The notes below the pieces were generated by a model, which made no database searches, was not told the origin of the DNA, and was given only the letters and a program-made list of their open reading frames with translations. A DNA stretch of 64,000 nucleotides from JBCCGG01 sp039029395 (GTDB taxonomy: Bacteria > Pseudomonadota > Alphaproteobacteria > Kiloniellales > JAKSDN01). Shown here piece after piece: positions 20,442 through 28,545 of this stretch (position 1 is the stretch's first letter; every line of letters begins with the position of its first letter). The stretch covers positions 1-64,000 of the forward strand of contig JBCCGG010000031.1 in the NCBI GenBank assembly GCA_039029395.1, written 5' to 3'. The translations under genes were made by a program, and so were the position numbers.

Positions 20442-22348
20442 TGCGGACGCTCTTGCTGGCCATCCTGCTGGTGACGGCCCCGCCCCTGGCCGGCGCATCC
20501 CAACCGGTCCCCCATCACGACATCTGGGTGAACCTGGATCCGGAGACCCGTCGCATCGAGGTTGAGAACAGCTTCACGTTCGATGGACGGGATGAGCTGG
20601 CCTTTCGGCTTGCGCCCTGGCTCACCCTGGAAAGCGCCCAGCTCGACGGCGAGCCGATCGAGCTGGAATCCGAGGACGGCCATTACCTCGTCCCGCTGGA
20701 TGACGAGAAAACGCATCGCATGGGAATCGTGCTCAACGGCGAAGTGCCCGCAGAAGGCCCGGACTTTGCCGGCCCGGAGGGCAGCTTCTTGAGCGGCTAC
20801 AGCGGATGGTTCCTCGACACCGGTGACCCCCGCATGACCTACCGCCTGGTGCTTCAGGTCCCGGCCGGTCAACGTATTGTTGCAAGCGGCCAGCTGATCG
20901 AAGAGGAAGAGGAAAACGGAACCTACCAGGCGACCATGGTCGGCAATCGTCCAAGCGAGAGGCCGTCGCTGTTCGCCGGGCCCTATGAGATTAAGGAGCT
21001 GCGCGATGGTGATGTGCGCTTGCGGAGCTACTTCCACCCGGAGGTCGCCGAGCTGGCCGATGACTACCTGGCCGCCGCCGCCCAACTTATCGAGCGCTAT
21101 AGCGAAGAGATCGGGCCCTATCCCTACGAGGATTTTCACATTATCTCGGCGCCTATTCCGGTTGGACTCGGTTTTCCCAATCTGACCTACGTGGGCCGAC
21201 GGGTGCTGCCCCTGCCATTCATGCGCGGCCGCTCGCTGGCCCACGAAGTGCTGCACAACTGGTGGGGCAACGGGGTTGCGATCGGGCCGGGCGGCAACTG
21301 GTCCGAGGGCCTGACCACATACATGGCCGACTATGCGCTCAGCGACGAACCCTCGGCGATGCGCTTAGGCTGGCTGCGCGACTACGGCGCCTTGCCGGCC
21401 GATCGGGACGGGCCGGTCACCGCCTTCCGCTACAAGGTCAACGACGCCAGCCAGGTGGTCGGCTACGGCAAGGTCGCCTTCATCTTCTACATGCTCGAGC
21501 AAGAGATCGGCGAGGCAGCCTTTTCCCAAGGGCTGCGGGCCTTCTGGCGCGACCATCAGTTCAAAGAGGCCGGCTGGGCCGAGCTGCAAGCGGCCTTCGA
21601 GCAGGCCGCGGGCCGCGAGCTGGATTGGTTCTTCAGCCAATGGGTCGAGCGCAAGGGCGCGCCCCGGCTCGAGATCGCCGAGGCGGAGGTCTTGAACGAG
21701 GGGCTCTCGCTGGTCCTGCGACAGGAGGCCCCGGCCTATCGCCTGAGCGTCCCGCTGGAACTCACCACGAGCGCCGGCACCCGCGTCCTCTACGTGGACC
21801 TCGAGGGCGAGGAGACGCGGCTCATGCTGCCGCTCGACGGGCCGCTGCTGTCGCTCCGGGTCGATCCGGCTTTCGATGTTTTCCGCCGGCTGCTACCGGG
21901 CGAGAGCGCGCCGATCCTGCGCGACGTCACCTTGGCGAGCGATACCGCGACGGTGGTGCTGTCGGACGATGACGAGCTGCGCGAGATCGCCGCCGCACTG
22001 GCCGCGCGGCTACTCGACACGCCACCCCGCTTCGGCGAGGCGACAGCGGGCGGGCCGCTTCTGGTGATTGGGCTCAGCGACCAGGTGGCCGCCGCCGCCC
22101 AGGCGCTCGGCGCGGTCAAAACTGAAGTTCTCGACCCGGGCAGCGTGCGCGCTTGGGCCACGCGCACGGCCGACGGCAGGCCGGCGGTCTTCGTCGCCGC
22201 CGACGACGCTGCGGCGTTCGGACTGCTGCTGCGCCGCCTGCCCCACTACGGCGCTTCGAGCTACGCCGTCTTCGAGGCACGCCGCCCCACCATTTCCGGG
22301 TTTTGGCGGACCGGCGACAGCCCCCTGAGCCGGCAATTCGCCCAGTGA
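20441..22348 (+). CDS. M1-like gluzincin metallopeptidase, exported
   Basis: A 635-residue protein with a signal peptide (LLLAILLVTAPPLAGA). The zinc site is HEVLHNWWGNG (His268, Glu269, His272) with Glu289 in NWSEGLTTY as third ligand. The spacer between the second His and that Glu is 16 residues rather than the 18 of classical M1 aminopeptidases. The N-terminal half is beta-rich as in M1 proteins; the C-terminal 200 residues are not recognised. The ATG at 20441 shares its first base with the ChaN-PDZ stop; a GTG at 20438 is the alternative. It is probably a periplasmic peptidase coupled to ChaN-PDZ. Confidence 0.87.
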   Translation: MRTLLLAILLVTAPPLAGASQPVPHHDIWVNLDPETRRIEVENSFTFDGRDELAFRLAPWLTLESAQLDGEPIELESEDGHYLVPLDDEKTHRMGIVLNGEVPAEGPDFAGPEGSFLSGYSGWFLDTGDPRMTYRLVLQVPAGQRIVASGQLIEEEEENGTYQATMVGNRPSERPSLFAGPYEIKELRDGDVRLRSYFHPEVAELADDYLAAAAQLIERYSEEIGPYPYEDFHIISAPIPVGLGFPNLTYVGRRVLPLPFMRGRSLAHEVLHNWWGNGVAIGPGGNWSEGLTTYMADYALSDEPSAMRLGWLRDYGALPADRDGPVTAFRYKVNDASQVVGYGKVAFIFYMLEQEIGEAAFSQGLRAFWRDHQFKEAGWAELQAAFEQAAGRELDWFFSQWVERKGAPRLEIAEAEVLNEGLSLVLRQEAPAYRLSVPLELTTSAGTRVLYVDLEGEETRLMLPLDGPLLSLRVDPAFDVFRRLLPGESAPILRDVTLASDTATVVLSDDDELREIAAALAARLLDTPPRFGEATAGGPLLVIGLSDQVAAAAQALGAVKTEVLDPGSVRAWATRTADGRPAVFVAADDAAAFGLLLRRLPHYGASSYAVFEARRPTISGFWRTGDSPLSRQFAQ

Positions 22349-22430
22349 GGCGGACAGGACTGGTCTTGACCGGCCCGGCTGTGGCAGAATCCGGCAAACG
22401 CAATCGTCCAGTCAGGAGCATCCGTCCGCC

Positions 22431-22838
22431 ATGTTCGAGACACCCTCGCCCGCAAGATCTCTCGTGACCGCCGCCGTCGCAGGCCTCGCCCTGCTGGTCG
22501 CCGGTTGCGCCGCCCAGGAGGCGATCCAGACCGAGCGGCTCTTGGCCGCCTCCGGCTTCCAGATGCGTCTGGCCGATACGCCCCAGCGCGAGGCCCAGGT
22601 TGAGAGTCTGCCTCAGCTGAAGCTGATCCCACAGCAGCGCGACGGCGAGCTGACCTACGTCTATGCCGACGCCAAGGAATGCAAGTGCATCTACGCCGGC
22701 ACCGAGGCGGCCTACCAGCGCTATCAGAAGCTGGCAGTGCAGCAGCAGATCGCCGACGAGCGCCTCGAGGCGGCCCAAGAGGAGCAGCTCAACCGCATGG
22801 ACTGGGGCATGTGGGGCCCCTGGGGTCCCTGGTACTGA
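22431..22838 (+). CDS. small lipoprotein of unknown function
   Basis: A 135-residue protein with a lipoprotein signal peptide and lipobox LVAGC (Cys26). The mature part is mostly helical, holds a CKC pair (AKECKCIYAG), and ends in a Trp/Gly-rich tail (MWGPWGPWY). AGGAG lies about twelve bases before the ATG. It follows the peptidase gene by 82 bp and precedes the hydratase-like gene by 16 bp, so it may belong to either unit. I do not recognise a family. The alternating short repeat WGPWGPW at the C-terminus is notable. Confidence 0.75.
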   Translation: MFETPSPARSLVTAAVAGLALLVAGCAAQEAIQTERLLAASGFQMRLADTPQREAQVESLPQLKLIPQQRDGELTYVYADAKECKCIYAGTEAAYQRYQKLAVQQQIADERLEAAQEEQLNRMDWGMWGPWGPWY

Positions 22839-22854
22839 GCCAGTCCGGCCTCTC

Positions 22855-23637
22855 GTGGCACTGAGCCCGGAGCAGATCGAGCGCGCGGCCGAGCTGCTCG
22901 CCGCCGCCCGGCGCGACGTCAAGGTGATTGGCGGCCTGCCCGAGGACTGCCGACCCGGCAACCTTGAAGAGGCATACGCGATCCGCGATAGCCTGGTGGC
23001 CAAGACCGGCTGGCCGATCAGCGGCTGGTTCTGCGCCTGCACCAACCGGGACATCCAGGAGCTGCTGGGTTTGGCTGAGCCTTACTATGCCTGCCTTCTA
23101 AAGCCTTTCATCCGGCCCAGCCCCTGCCAGCTCTTGTCGATCGAGTTCCCGCCCATGGTGCTCGAATGCGAGGTCGCCTTCACGCTTGGCGCCGACCTGC
23201 CGCCGCGCGATCAGCCCTATAGCCGCGAAGAGGTCGAGGCGGCGGTCGCTACGGCCCATCCGGCGATCGAAGTGGTCGCCGGACACCTGCGCGAGTGGCC
23301 GAGCCAGGACGTCTTCTCGGTAATCGCCGACAACGGCACCGACGGCGCCCTGGTCTACGGCGCGGGCATCGCCGGCTGGCGCGAGATCGACCTGGTCGCC
23401 CTCTCGGTGCGCCTCCTGGTCAACGGAGAGCAGGTGCGCCACGGCAGCGGCGCCAACGTGCTGGGCGACCCCATGACGGCGCTGGTGTGGCTCGCAAACG
23501 CCGGGGTCGAGGGCGGCCTCAAGGCCGGGCAGATCCACAACACCGGCACCACCACGCCGATCTACTGGGTCGGCCCGGGGGACCATGCGGTGGCCGACTT
23601 CGGCCCGCTGGGTGAGGCCGAGCTCGAGGTGCTCTAG
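22855..23637 (+). CDS. 2-keto-4-pentenoate hydratase (MhpD/fumarylacetoacetase-like)
   Basis: A 260-residue enzyme of the hydratase/decarboxylase branch of the fumarylacetoacetate hydrolase superfamily. Recognisable segments are CKxT-like ACTNRDIQELLG, FPPMVLECEVAFTLGADLP with the metal-binding Glu pair, IADNGTDGALVYG, and the C-terminal GQIHNTGTTTPIYW. It would hydrate 2-hydroxypenta-2,4-dienoate or a related enol in aromatic meta-cleavage, but no other pathway gene is nearby. I chose the GTG at 22855, which gives the usual family length. The frame is open further upstream only across the lipoprotein gene. Confidence 0.85.
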   Translation: MALSPEQIERAAELLAAARRDVKVIGGLPEDCRPGNLEEAYAIRDSLVAKTGWPISGWFCACTNRDIQELLGLAEPYYACLLKPFIRPSPCQLLSIEFPPMVLECEVAFTLGADLPPRDQPYSREEVEAAVATAHPAIEVVAGHLREWPSQDVFSVIADNGTDGALVYGAGIAGWREIDLVALSVRLLVNGEQVRHGSGANVLGDPMTALVWLANAGVEGGLKAGQIHNTGTTTPIYWVGPGDHAVADFGPLGEAELEVL

Positions 23638-23836
23638 CGCCGAGCGCCGCCGCACCGTAATGGACATCCCGATGGCGATTGCCTAGGCTTCCGCTCCGCT
23701 GGGAGGCGGCGAAACAACTCAGGGCATCAAGACCCAAGGTGGCGGCGCACGACAAGACCATCGATCGAGCTCCGGGGCTCGAGGTGCGCGGCGATGCGCG
23801 GCTCGAGGCAATTCGGCGTGGCCCGGTCCGCCGCCC

Positions 23837-25705
23837 ATGACCGTGGCCGCTTCAGCCCAATTGCTGTGGGAGCGCCCGCTGATGCTGGCGCTGTGGGGCC
23901 TCGCCGTCGCCGTGGTGACGGTCTTTCTGGCCTTCGAGCTACTGCCCCTGCCCAAGGGCGTCGCGCCGCTCAAGGCCATGGCGCTGTCCCAAGGGACGCC
24001 CGAAGGCGAGGTTTCCCTGCCGGACAATTGGCGCTCCCATCCCGAGCGGCCGGTCACCACCGGGATCTACAGCGCCCGCTTCGACCACCCGGGCGGCGGC
24101 GCGAAGTGGGCGGTCTACATCCCCAGCTACTCCGGGCAGATCGAGGTGGCGCTCAATGGCGTGGAGCTGACCTCCGGCGGCTTCATCAGCGGCGAGCTGG
24201 GCGCCGACCAGGGCGCGCCCTTCTATGCACCGATCTCTCCCAGCGCCCTCGAGCCCCACGACAACAGTCTCGAGATCACCCTGCACCCGGGCGGCCTGCT
24301 GACCGGATTCCTCAGCCAGGTCTACATCGGGCCGAGCGCGCTGATCCGCACCAGCTTCGACTGGTACTACTTCCGGGCGGTGCTGCTGCCCCTCTTGGTG
24401 GTGTTCTGGCAGATCCTGCTGGCCGCCTTGCTGTTCCTGCTGTGGTACAGCCGGCGCAGCGAACGCGCGGCGCTCTACTGCACCGCGCTGCTGCTGCTGA
24501 GCAGCGTGCACGGCATCCCGGTCTTCCTGCCCAGCTCCCTTGCCCTGACCGAGACCGTCGCAAAGCTCGGCTACGTCACCAATCTCTGGCTCTCGGTGGT
24601 CTCACTGCTGTTCATCTACGCCTTCACCGATCGCCGCCTGCCGGTCAGGGCGGGCATCCTGCTGCTCCTGCCGGCGCTGGCCACACTTGCCTTTGCACTG
24701 CTGCCCCGGGAGATCTTTCGCTACATCGACCTCATCGCGGTCGTGCCCTTCAGCCTGGTCATGACGGCTTGGGTCTTCTTCATGCTGGTGCGCTCCGCGG
24801 TTTGGGAGCGGCGCTGGGACAGCACGATCCTCCTGCTCTCCGTGATCGGCGCCGTGGTGCTCGCGCTGCACGACACGCTGATCATCGCGAACCTCCTGCC
24901 GGACAGCAACTTTCTGCATTTTCGGATCGTCTACATCCTCATCCTGCCGGCGTTGAGCGTGATCTTCCTGCAGCGGCTGATCGACTCCATGAACCGGGTC
25001 GACAGCCTGGCCAACACCCTGGAAGACCGTATCGAGCAAAAGGAGCTTCAGCTGCGGGAAACCTTCGAGCAGCGCCAGGTGCTGGAAGGGCGCCAGGCGC
25101 TCAACGAGGAGCGCCAGCGGATCATGCGGGACGTTCACGACGGCCTGGGCGGCCAGCTGATGTCGATCATCGCCATGGCGACCAGCAACGAGGCCAAGCC
25201 CGATGCGATCGAAAGCTCGGCCCGGGCGGCGCTGGAAGATCTGCGCACGATGATCAACTCGCTGGGCGCCGAGGACGACATCACCGGCATCCTGGGCACC
25301 TTTCGCGAGCGCGCGGAGCAGCAGCTGGCGCTCCAGGGTATCGAGCTGGACTGGAACATGATCGAGATTCCGCCGATCGAGGGCCTGACGCCTTCGGCCG
25401 CGCTCAACGTCATGCGCATCATGCAAGAGGCGGTCACCAACGCGGCCAAGCACTCCGGCGCGGACAAGGTGACGATCCGCTTCTCGCTGTTGCCGAGGAT
25501 ACAAGAGATGCTCAACATCGAGATCGAGGACAACGGCTGCGGGCTGGACCAGGCAAGCGCAACGGGCCACGGGCTGAAGAACATGGTGGCGCGCGCCCAA
25601 GCCATAAGAGGCGACATCGAGATCGAGTCCACCGGGGCGGGCACCCTGGTCAGCCTCTCGATACCGACCAAGTACGAAACCCACGCGCGGGCGCGATCGA
25701 TCTAG
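23837..25705 (+). CDS. membrane sensor histidine kinase, NarX/DesK class (HisKA_3), orphan
   Basis: A 622-residue kinase. The N-terminus has one helix, then an extracytoplasmic beta-rich domain (about 40-175), then about seven closely packed transmembrane helices (175-400), as in 7TMR-DISM sensors. A short coiled coil leads to the HisKA_3 H-box IMRDVHDGLGGQL with His434. The ATPase follows, with N-box QEAVTNAAKHSGA and G-boxes EDNGCGLD and GHGLKNM. No response regulator is within the window, so its partner is elsewhere. The ATG at 23837 has a weak ribosome site. Confidence 0.9.
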   Translation: MTVAASAQLLWERPLMLALWGLAVAVVTVFLAFELLPLPKGVAPLKAMALSQGTPEGEVSLPDNWRSHPERPVTTGIYSARFDHPGGGAKWAVYIPSYSGQIEVALNGVELTSGGFISGELGADQGAPFYAPISPSALEPHDNSLEITLHPGGLLTGFLSQVYIGPSALIRTSFDWYYFRAVLLPLLVVFWQILLAALLFLLWYSRRSERAALYCTALLLLSSVHGIPVFLPSSLALTETVAKLGYVTNLWLSVVSLLFIYAFTDRRLPVRAGILLLLPALATLAFALLPREIFRYIDLIAVVPFSLVMTAWVFFMLVRSAVWERRWDSTILLLSVIGAVVLALHDTLIIANLLPDSNFLHFRIVYILILPALSVIFLQRLIDSMNRVDSLANTLEDRIEQKELQLRETFEQRQVLEGRQALNEERQRIMRDVHDGLGGQLMSIIAMATSNEAKPDAIESSARAALEDLRTMINSLGAEDDITGILGTFRERAEQQLALQGIELDWNMIEIPPIEGLTPSAALNVMRIMQEAVTNAAKHSGADKVTIRFSLLPRIQEMLNIEIEDNGCGLDQASATGHGLKNMVARAQAIRGDIEIESTGAGTLVSLSIPTKYETHARARSI

Positions 25706-25753
25706 ACGAAGAACAAGAACAGAAATAAAAAAAAGACATCCGGGGGGATCAGT

Positions 25754-26770
25754 ATGCGTTTTGTGAGTTTTTTGCCGGCCGTCGCCTCTGTGCGGGCCGC
25801 AGCGGCGACGATCATCGCGGCCGGCCTGATGTGTTTTCCAGCGACCCCGTCACACGCGGTGGAGGGCAGCACCGCGGCGGGACCGATCGGCGGCACGGAC
25901 ATTCGCTCGGCTTTACTGCCGCCGCCGGGCATCTACGGTGGCGTCGCGGTGGGCTATGGCGATATCCAAGGCTTCAATGACGGCGACGGCAATTCCATTC
26001 CGGCGCTGGAAGACTTGGAACAATCCGGCCCGGTGGGCGGCATCGCCGGGCTTTATGTCCCGGATTTTCAGGTCTTCGGGGGATCGCTCGGCGCGCTCGC
26101 CGTGATCAAGGGCGGGCAGGAATGCGGGCGTCTTTTCTCGGGCCAAAGCAGGAAATGCGTGCACGGGTTCGGCGATCCCTATGTGGAGATCGGCTGGTCG
26201 CGCTTCTTCGGCGACTGGCGCTTCTCGGAGTACGAGGACAGCTATCCGATCCCCGAGGGCCTTACGGTCTATGCCGGCTTCGGCGTGGTCCTTCCCTTCG
26301 GCGACTACGACCGCTCGGCCATGGAGTCAAACGGCGTGACCCTCGGCGACAACATCTGGGACTTCGCCCCGACCGCCGCCATCACCTACGTCACGCCGCC
26401 GCTCATCGCCGACGGCACCGAGCTGAGCGCGAAGGTCTTCTGGAACAACTACCTGGAAAACCCCGACACGGACTATCAGACCGGCGACCTGATCAATGTC
26501 GACTTCGCGCTCAGCGAGCGCATCGGCCCGGCCCAGGTCGGTTTGGCCGGGATCTATGCCGTGCAGATTGAAGACGACGAGCAGTTCGGCATGACGGTGC
26601 CGCCCGACGGGCGCCGCGCCCAGGTGCTCAGCCTGGGCGCGGTCGGCGCCTGGGACCTGCCCTCGATCGGCGCCCAGGTGAAGCTCAAAGGGGTGCACAC
26701 CGTGGTGAGCGAGAACACCGTCGAAGACGGCTGGGGCATCACGCTCACCTTCGTCAAGCAGCTGTGGTGA
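25754..26770 (+). CDS. SphA/MetA-pathway-type outer membrane transporter
   Basis: A 338-residue exported protein with a signal peptide cleaved near SHA (about residue 35), followed by alternating beta-strand sequence and a C-terminal aromatic residue (VKQLW) typical of outer-membrane barrels. The early ALLPPPGIYGG and YGDIQGFND stretches match the phenol meta-pathway/SphA-like family (PF13557). These are proposed channels for hydrophobic or aromatic compounds. The ribosome site GGGGGGAT lies directly upstream, after an unusually A-rich stretch at 25705-25735. The nearby hydratase gene fits aromatic metabolism, but the link is weak. Confidence 0.82.
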   Translation: MRFVSFLPAVASVRAAAATIIAAGLMCFPATPSHAVEGSTAAGPIGGTDIRSALLPPPGIYGGVAVGYGDIQGFNDGDGNSIPALEDLEQSGPVGGIAGLYVPDFQVFGGSLGALAVIKGGQECGRLFSGQSRKCVHGFGDPYVEIGWSRFFGDWRFSEYEDSYPIPEGLTVYAGFGVVLPFGDYDRSAMESNGVTLGDNIWDFAPTAAITYVTPPLIADGTELSAKVFWNNYLENPDTDYQTGDLINVDFALSERIGPAQVGLAGIYAVQIEDDEQFGMTVPPDGRRAQVLSLGAVGAWDLPSIGAQVKLKGVHTVVSENTVEDGWGITLTFVKQLW

Positions 26771-26790
26771 GGGGCGCCCCCGCCTTCACC
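26766..26790. terminator. possible bidirectional terminator hairpin
   Basis: A perfect inverted repeat at the junction of two convergent genes: outer arms GGTGA/TCACC and inner arms GGGGC/GCCCC. It overlaps both stop codons. There is no T-run, so termination is only inferred from the position. Confidence 0.35.
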
Positions 26791-27799
26791 GCTCTCGCCG
26801 CGGCGTCTTCCGCGATTCGGCCCGGTCAAGCCGCGTGCTCGAGCGGGCTTCTGCGAAGCTGAGCGCCTGACGCGCCCCGTCGAAGGCGCCGGCCATCTCG
26901 AAGGCGAACTGGCCGGGCACGTCGAGGCTCTTCAGCGAGAAGCGCGCCTGGTCGCCCTTCGCCTCGCCCTCGCCCACAGCCACGATGCGCCCGCGCATGT
27001 TCAAGGCATGGAGCACGATCGCGCCGGCCTTCTTGGCCGGGTGGCAGAAGAGGTGGAAGGCCGCGCCGTAACCCTCCGGGCAGTAATCCCGATAGCCAAT
27101 CACCGCCGGGATCGACTTGCCGCCGCGCAGCCAATCGAGCGAACGCTCTTTGGCAAAGCGGTCGCTCAGCAAGATGAAAACATCCTTCTTGCCGCAGCGC
27201 GCGGCGAACACGGGGGCCTTGCCACTGTCGATGCCGAGCGCCTGGCCCTCGAAGCCCTTGCGGATCTCCTTGATCTTGTCCGCGCCAAGCTTCGAGTCCC
27301 GTAAGGTGATCGTGGTCGCCTCCGGGCCGACGTCGAGGATCTTCGTTTTCGAGGGAACTTTGAGCGTGCCGCCATCGAGATTGAGCCGGTAGGCAAGAAC
27401 CGCCTCCGCGTAACGCGCTTCGCGCTTCACGAAGCCGTCCCGGGCTTCAGCCCGATAGGCGCTGACCGCCTCGAAGGCCTCTGGGTCGTCCTGCTGGCTA
27501 AGCGCCCGGAGCGCGCCGAAGCGGGCCAAGTCGTCGCCTTCGGCAAGCTGCCCGGTCAGGATCTCGACTCGGTCCCGGTGCTGGCTGCGGCCAAGCGCGA
27601 GGGCCGCTTCGAGCTTGACCTGCCGCTCGCTTAGCGGTGATTCCAGCAGACGGCGGAAGACCAGGTGCTTGTCGGCGATCTTGCGCCGCTTCAGGATCCG
27701 AAAGGCCGTCGCCGGGTCAAGGGTCCTCTCGCCGCGCATCAGGGAGTCGATCAGACTCTCTGAGCCAATTCGGCTTTCCTTGGCAATGTTGAGTTCCAT
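26786..27799 (-). CDS. HEAT-repeat-like protein of unknown function, third gene of solenoid operon
   Basis: A 337-residue protein with no signal peptide. The first 140 residues are paired amphipathic helices with HEAT-like spacing (LERQVKLEAAL-type and DDLARFGALRALSQQDD). The second half is beta-rich and holds three Cys residues (ARCGKKD, DYCPEG, LFCHP). The tail is very basic (ESRKTPRRER). I do not recognise a named family. The ATG at 27797-27799 follows TAGGAGG closely. The gene starts 11 bp after the metzincin stop, as the last gene of the operon with the repeat protein and protease. It may be a scaffold or inhibitor, but this is speculation. Confidence 0.7.
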   Translation of the reverse strand: MELNIAKESRIGSESLIDSLMRGERTLDPATAFRILKRRKIADKHLVFRRLLESPLSERQVKLEAALALGRSQHRDRVEILTGQLAEGDDLARFGALRALSQQDDPEAFEAVSAYRAEARDGFVKREARYAEAVLAYRLNLDGGTLKVPSKTKILDVGPEATTITLRDSKLGADKIKEIRKGFEGQALGIDSGKAPVFAARCGKKDVFILLSDRFAKERSLDWLRGGKSIPAVIGYRDYCPEGYGAAFHLFCHPAKKAGAIVLHALNMRGRIVAVGEGEAKGDQARFSLKSLDVPGQFAFEMAGAFDGARQALSFAEARSSTRLDRAESRKTPRRER

Positions 27800-27810
27800 T
27801 GGTCCGCCTC

Positions 27811-28542
27811 CTAACAGCCGTCTTGCATGGAGCAGTGGTCCTTGCAGTCGTTCGCTTGGCTCGTGCTGAGCTCCACCGAGTTCCGAATTGAGGTCGCGGA
27901 AGAGTCCTGCGCCATGATGTTGTCGCCGTCGTCGTTCTGATGGCGCAGGCTCAAGTAGTGGCCGATCTCGTGGGCAACGTTCCGCGCCGTGGCGTCCTTG
28001 CCCCGCAGCACGTCGGAGATCATGCCGTTGCGGCCCTTGGCATCCTTGTCGCAAGGACCGTTGATGTTGGAGATCCCGATGAAGCCGGCATCGCTGGTGA
28101 TCTGAAAAACGAAGAACACGTCGAGCCCGTCATTGGACACGGTCCAATCCTGGGTCAGATCGGTCGCGTCGCCCCGGCTGGTGATGATGTGCAGACCATT
28201 GGAATCCGAGGAGTCGACGATGTAATGTTCGACCCGGCCGACCCCGATGCCCCGGGTGGCGTAGATGTTGCGGGTCTTGTAGGTCGCGTAGTCGATCTCG
28301 TCGATCGCCGTCGTGTTGTTGCCGTCGGAAAAGAGATCGAAGCCTACGCGAATGCAATTGAAGTGATAGTGCTCACCCTGCATGGCATTCAGCTGATCGA
28401 GCAGGGACACCTGCGCGGTCACCGACGTAAAGGGATCGGCGGGCACCCGGGCGTTGCGGAAACCGAAGATCTTTTTGAGCACCGAGATGTTCGCCGAGGT
28501 GTCGACGCCCATGCATTGGGCGATGGATCTGACTGAGGCCAT
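27811..28542 (-). CDS. metzincin-type zinc metalloprotease
   Basis: A 243-residue protein with the extended zinc motif HEIGHYLSLRH (His191, Glu192, His195, His201) and a downstream Met-turn candidate Met210 in DNIMAQ. This is the metzincin layout HExxHxxxxxH, with Ser where Gly is usual. Several Cys residues (63, 164, 233, 237, 243) suggest disulfides or metal knuckles. There is no visible signal peptide. The gene starts 3 bp after the repeat-protein stop, without an independent ribosome site, so it is translationally coupled. Pappalysin-like proteases are the nearest guess. Confidence 0.85.
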   Translation of the reverse strand: MASVRSIAQCMGVDTSANISVLKKIFGFRNARVPADPFTSVTAQVSLLDQLNAMQGEHYHFNCIRVGFDLFSDGNNTTAIDEIDYATYKTRNIYATRGIGVGRVEHYIVDSSDSNGLHIITSRGDATDLTQDWTVSNDGLDVFFVFQITSDAGFIGISNINGPCDKDAKGRNGMISDVLRGKDATARNVAHEIGHYLSLRHQNDDGDNIMAQDSSATSIRNSVELSTSQANDCKDHCSMQDGC

Positions 28543-28545
28543 GGC

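Noticed and set aside
23794..25728. A 644-codon plus-strand frame overlapping the histidine kinase
   Set aside because: It is the neighbouring frame of the kinase. The kinase frame has the H-box, N-box and G-box; this one is Arg/Pro-rich noise.
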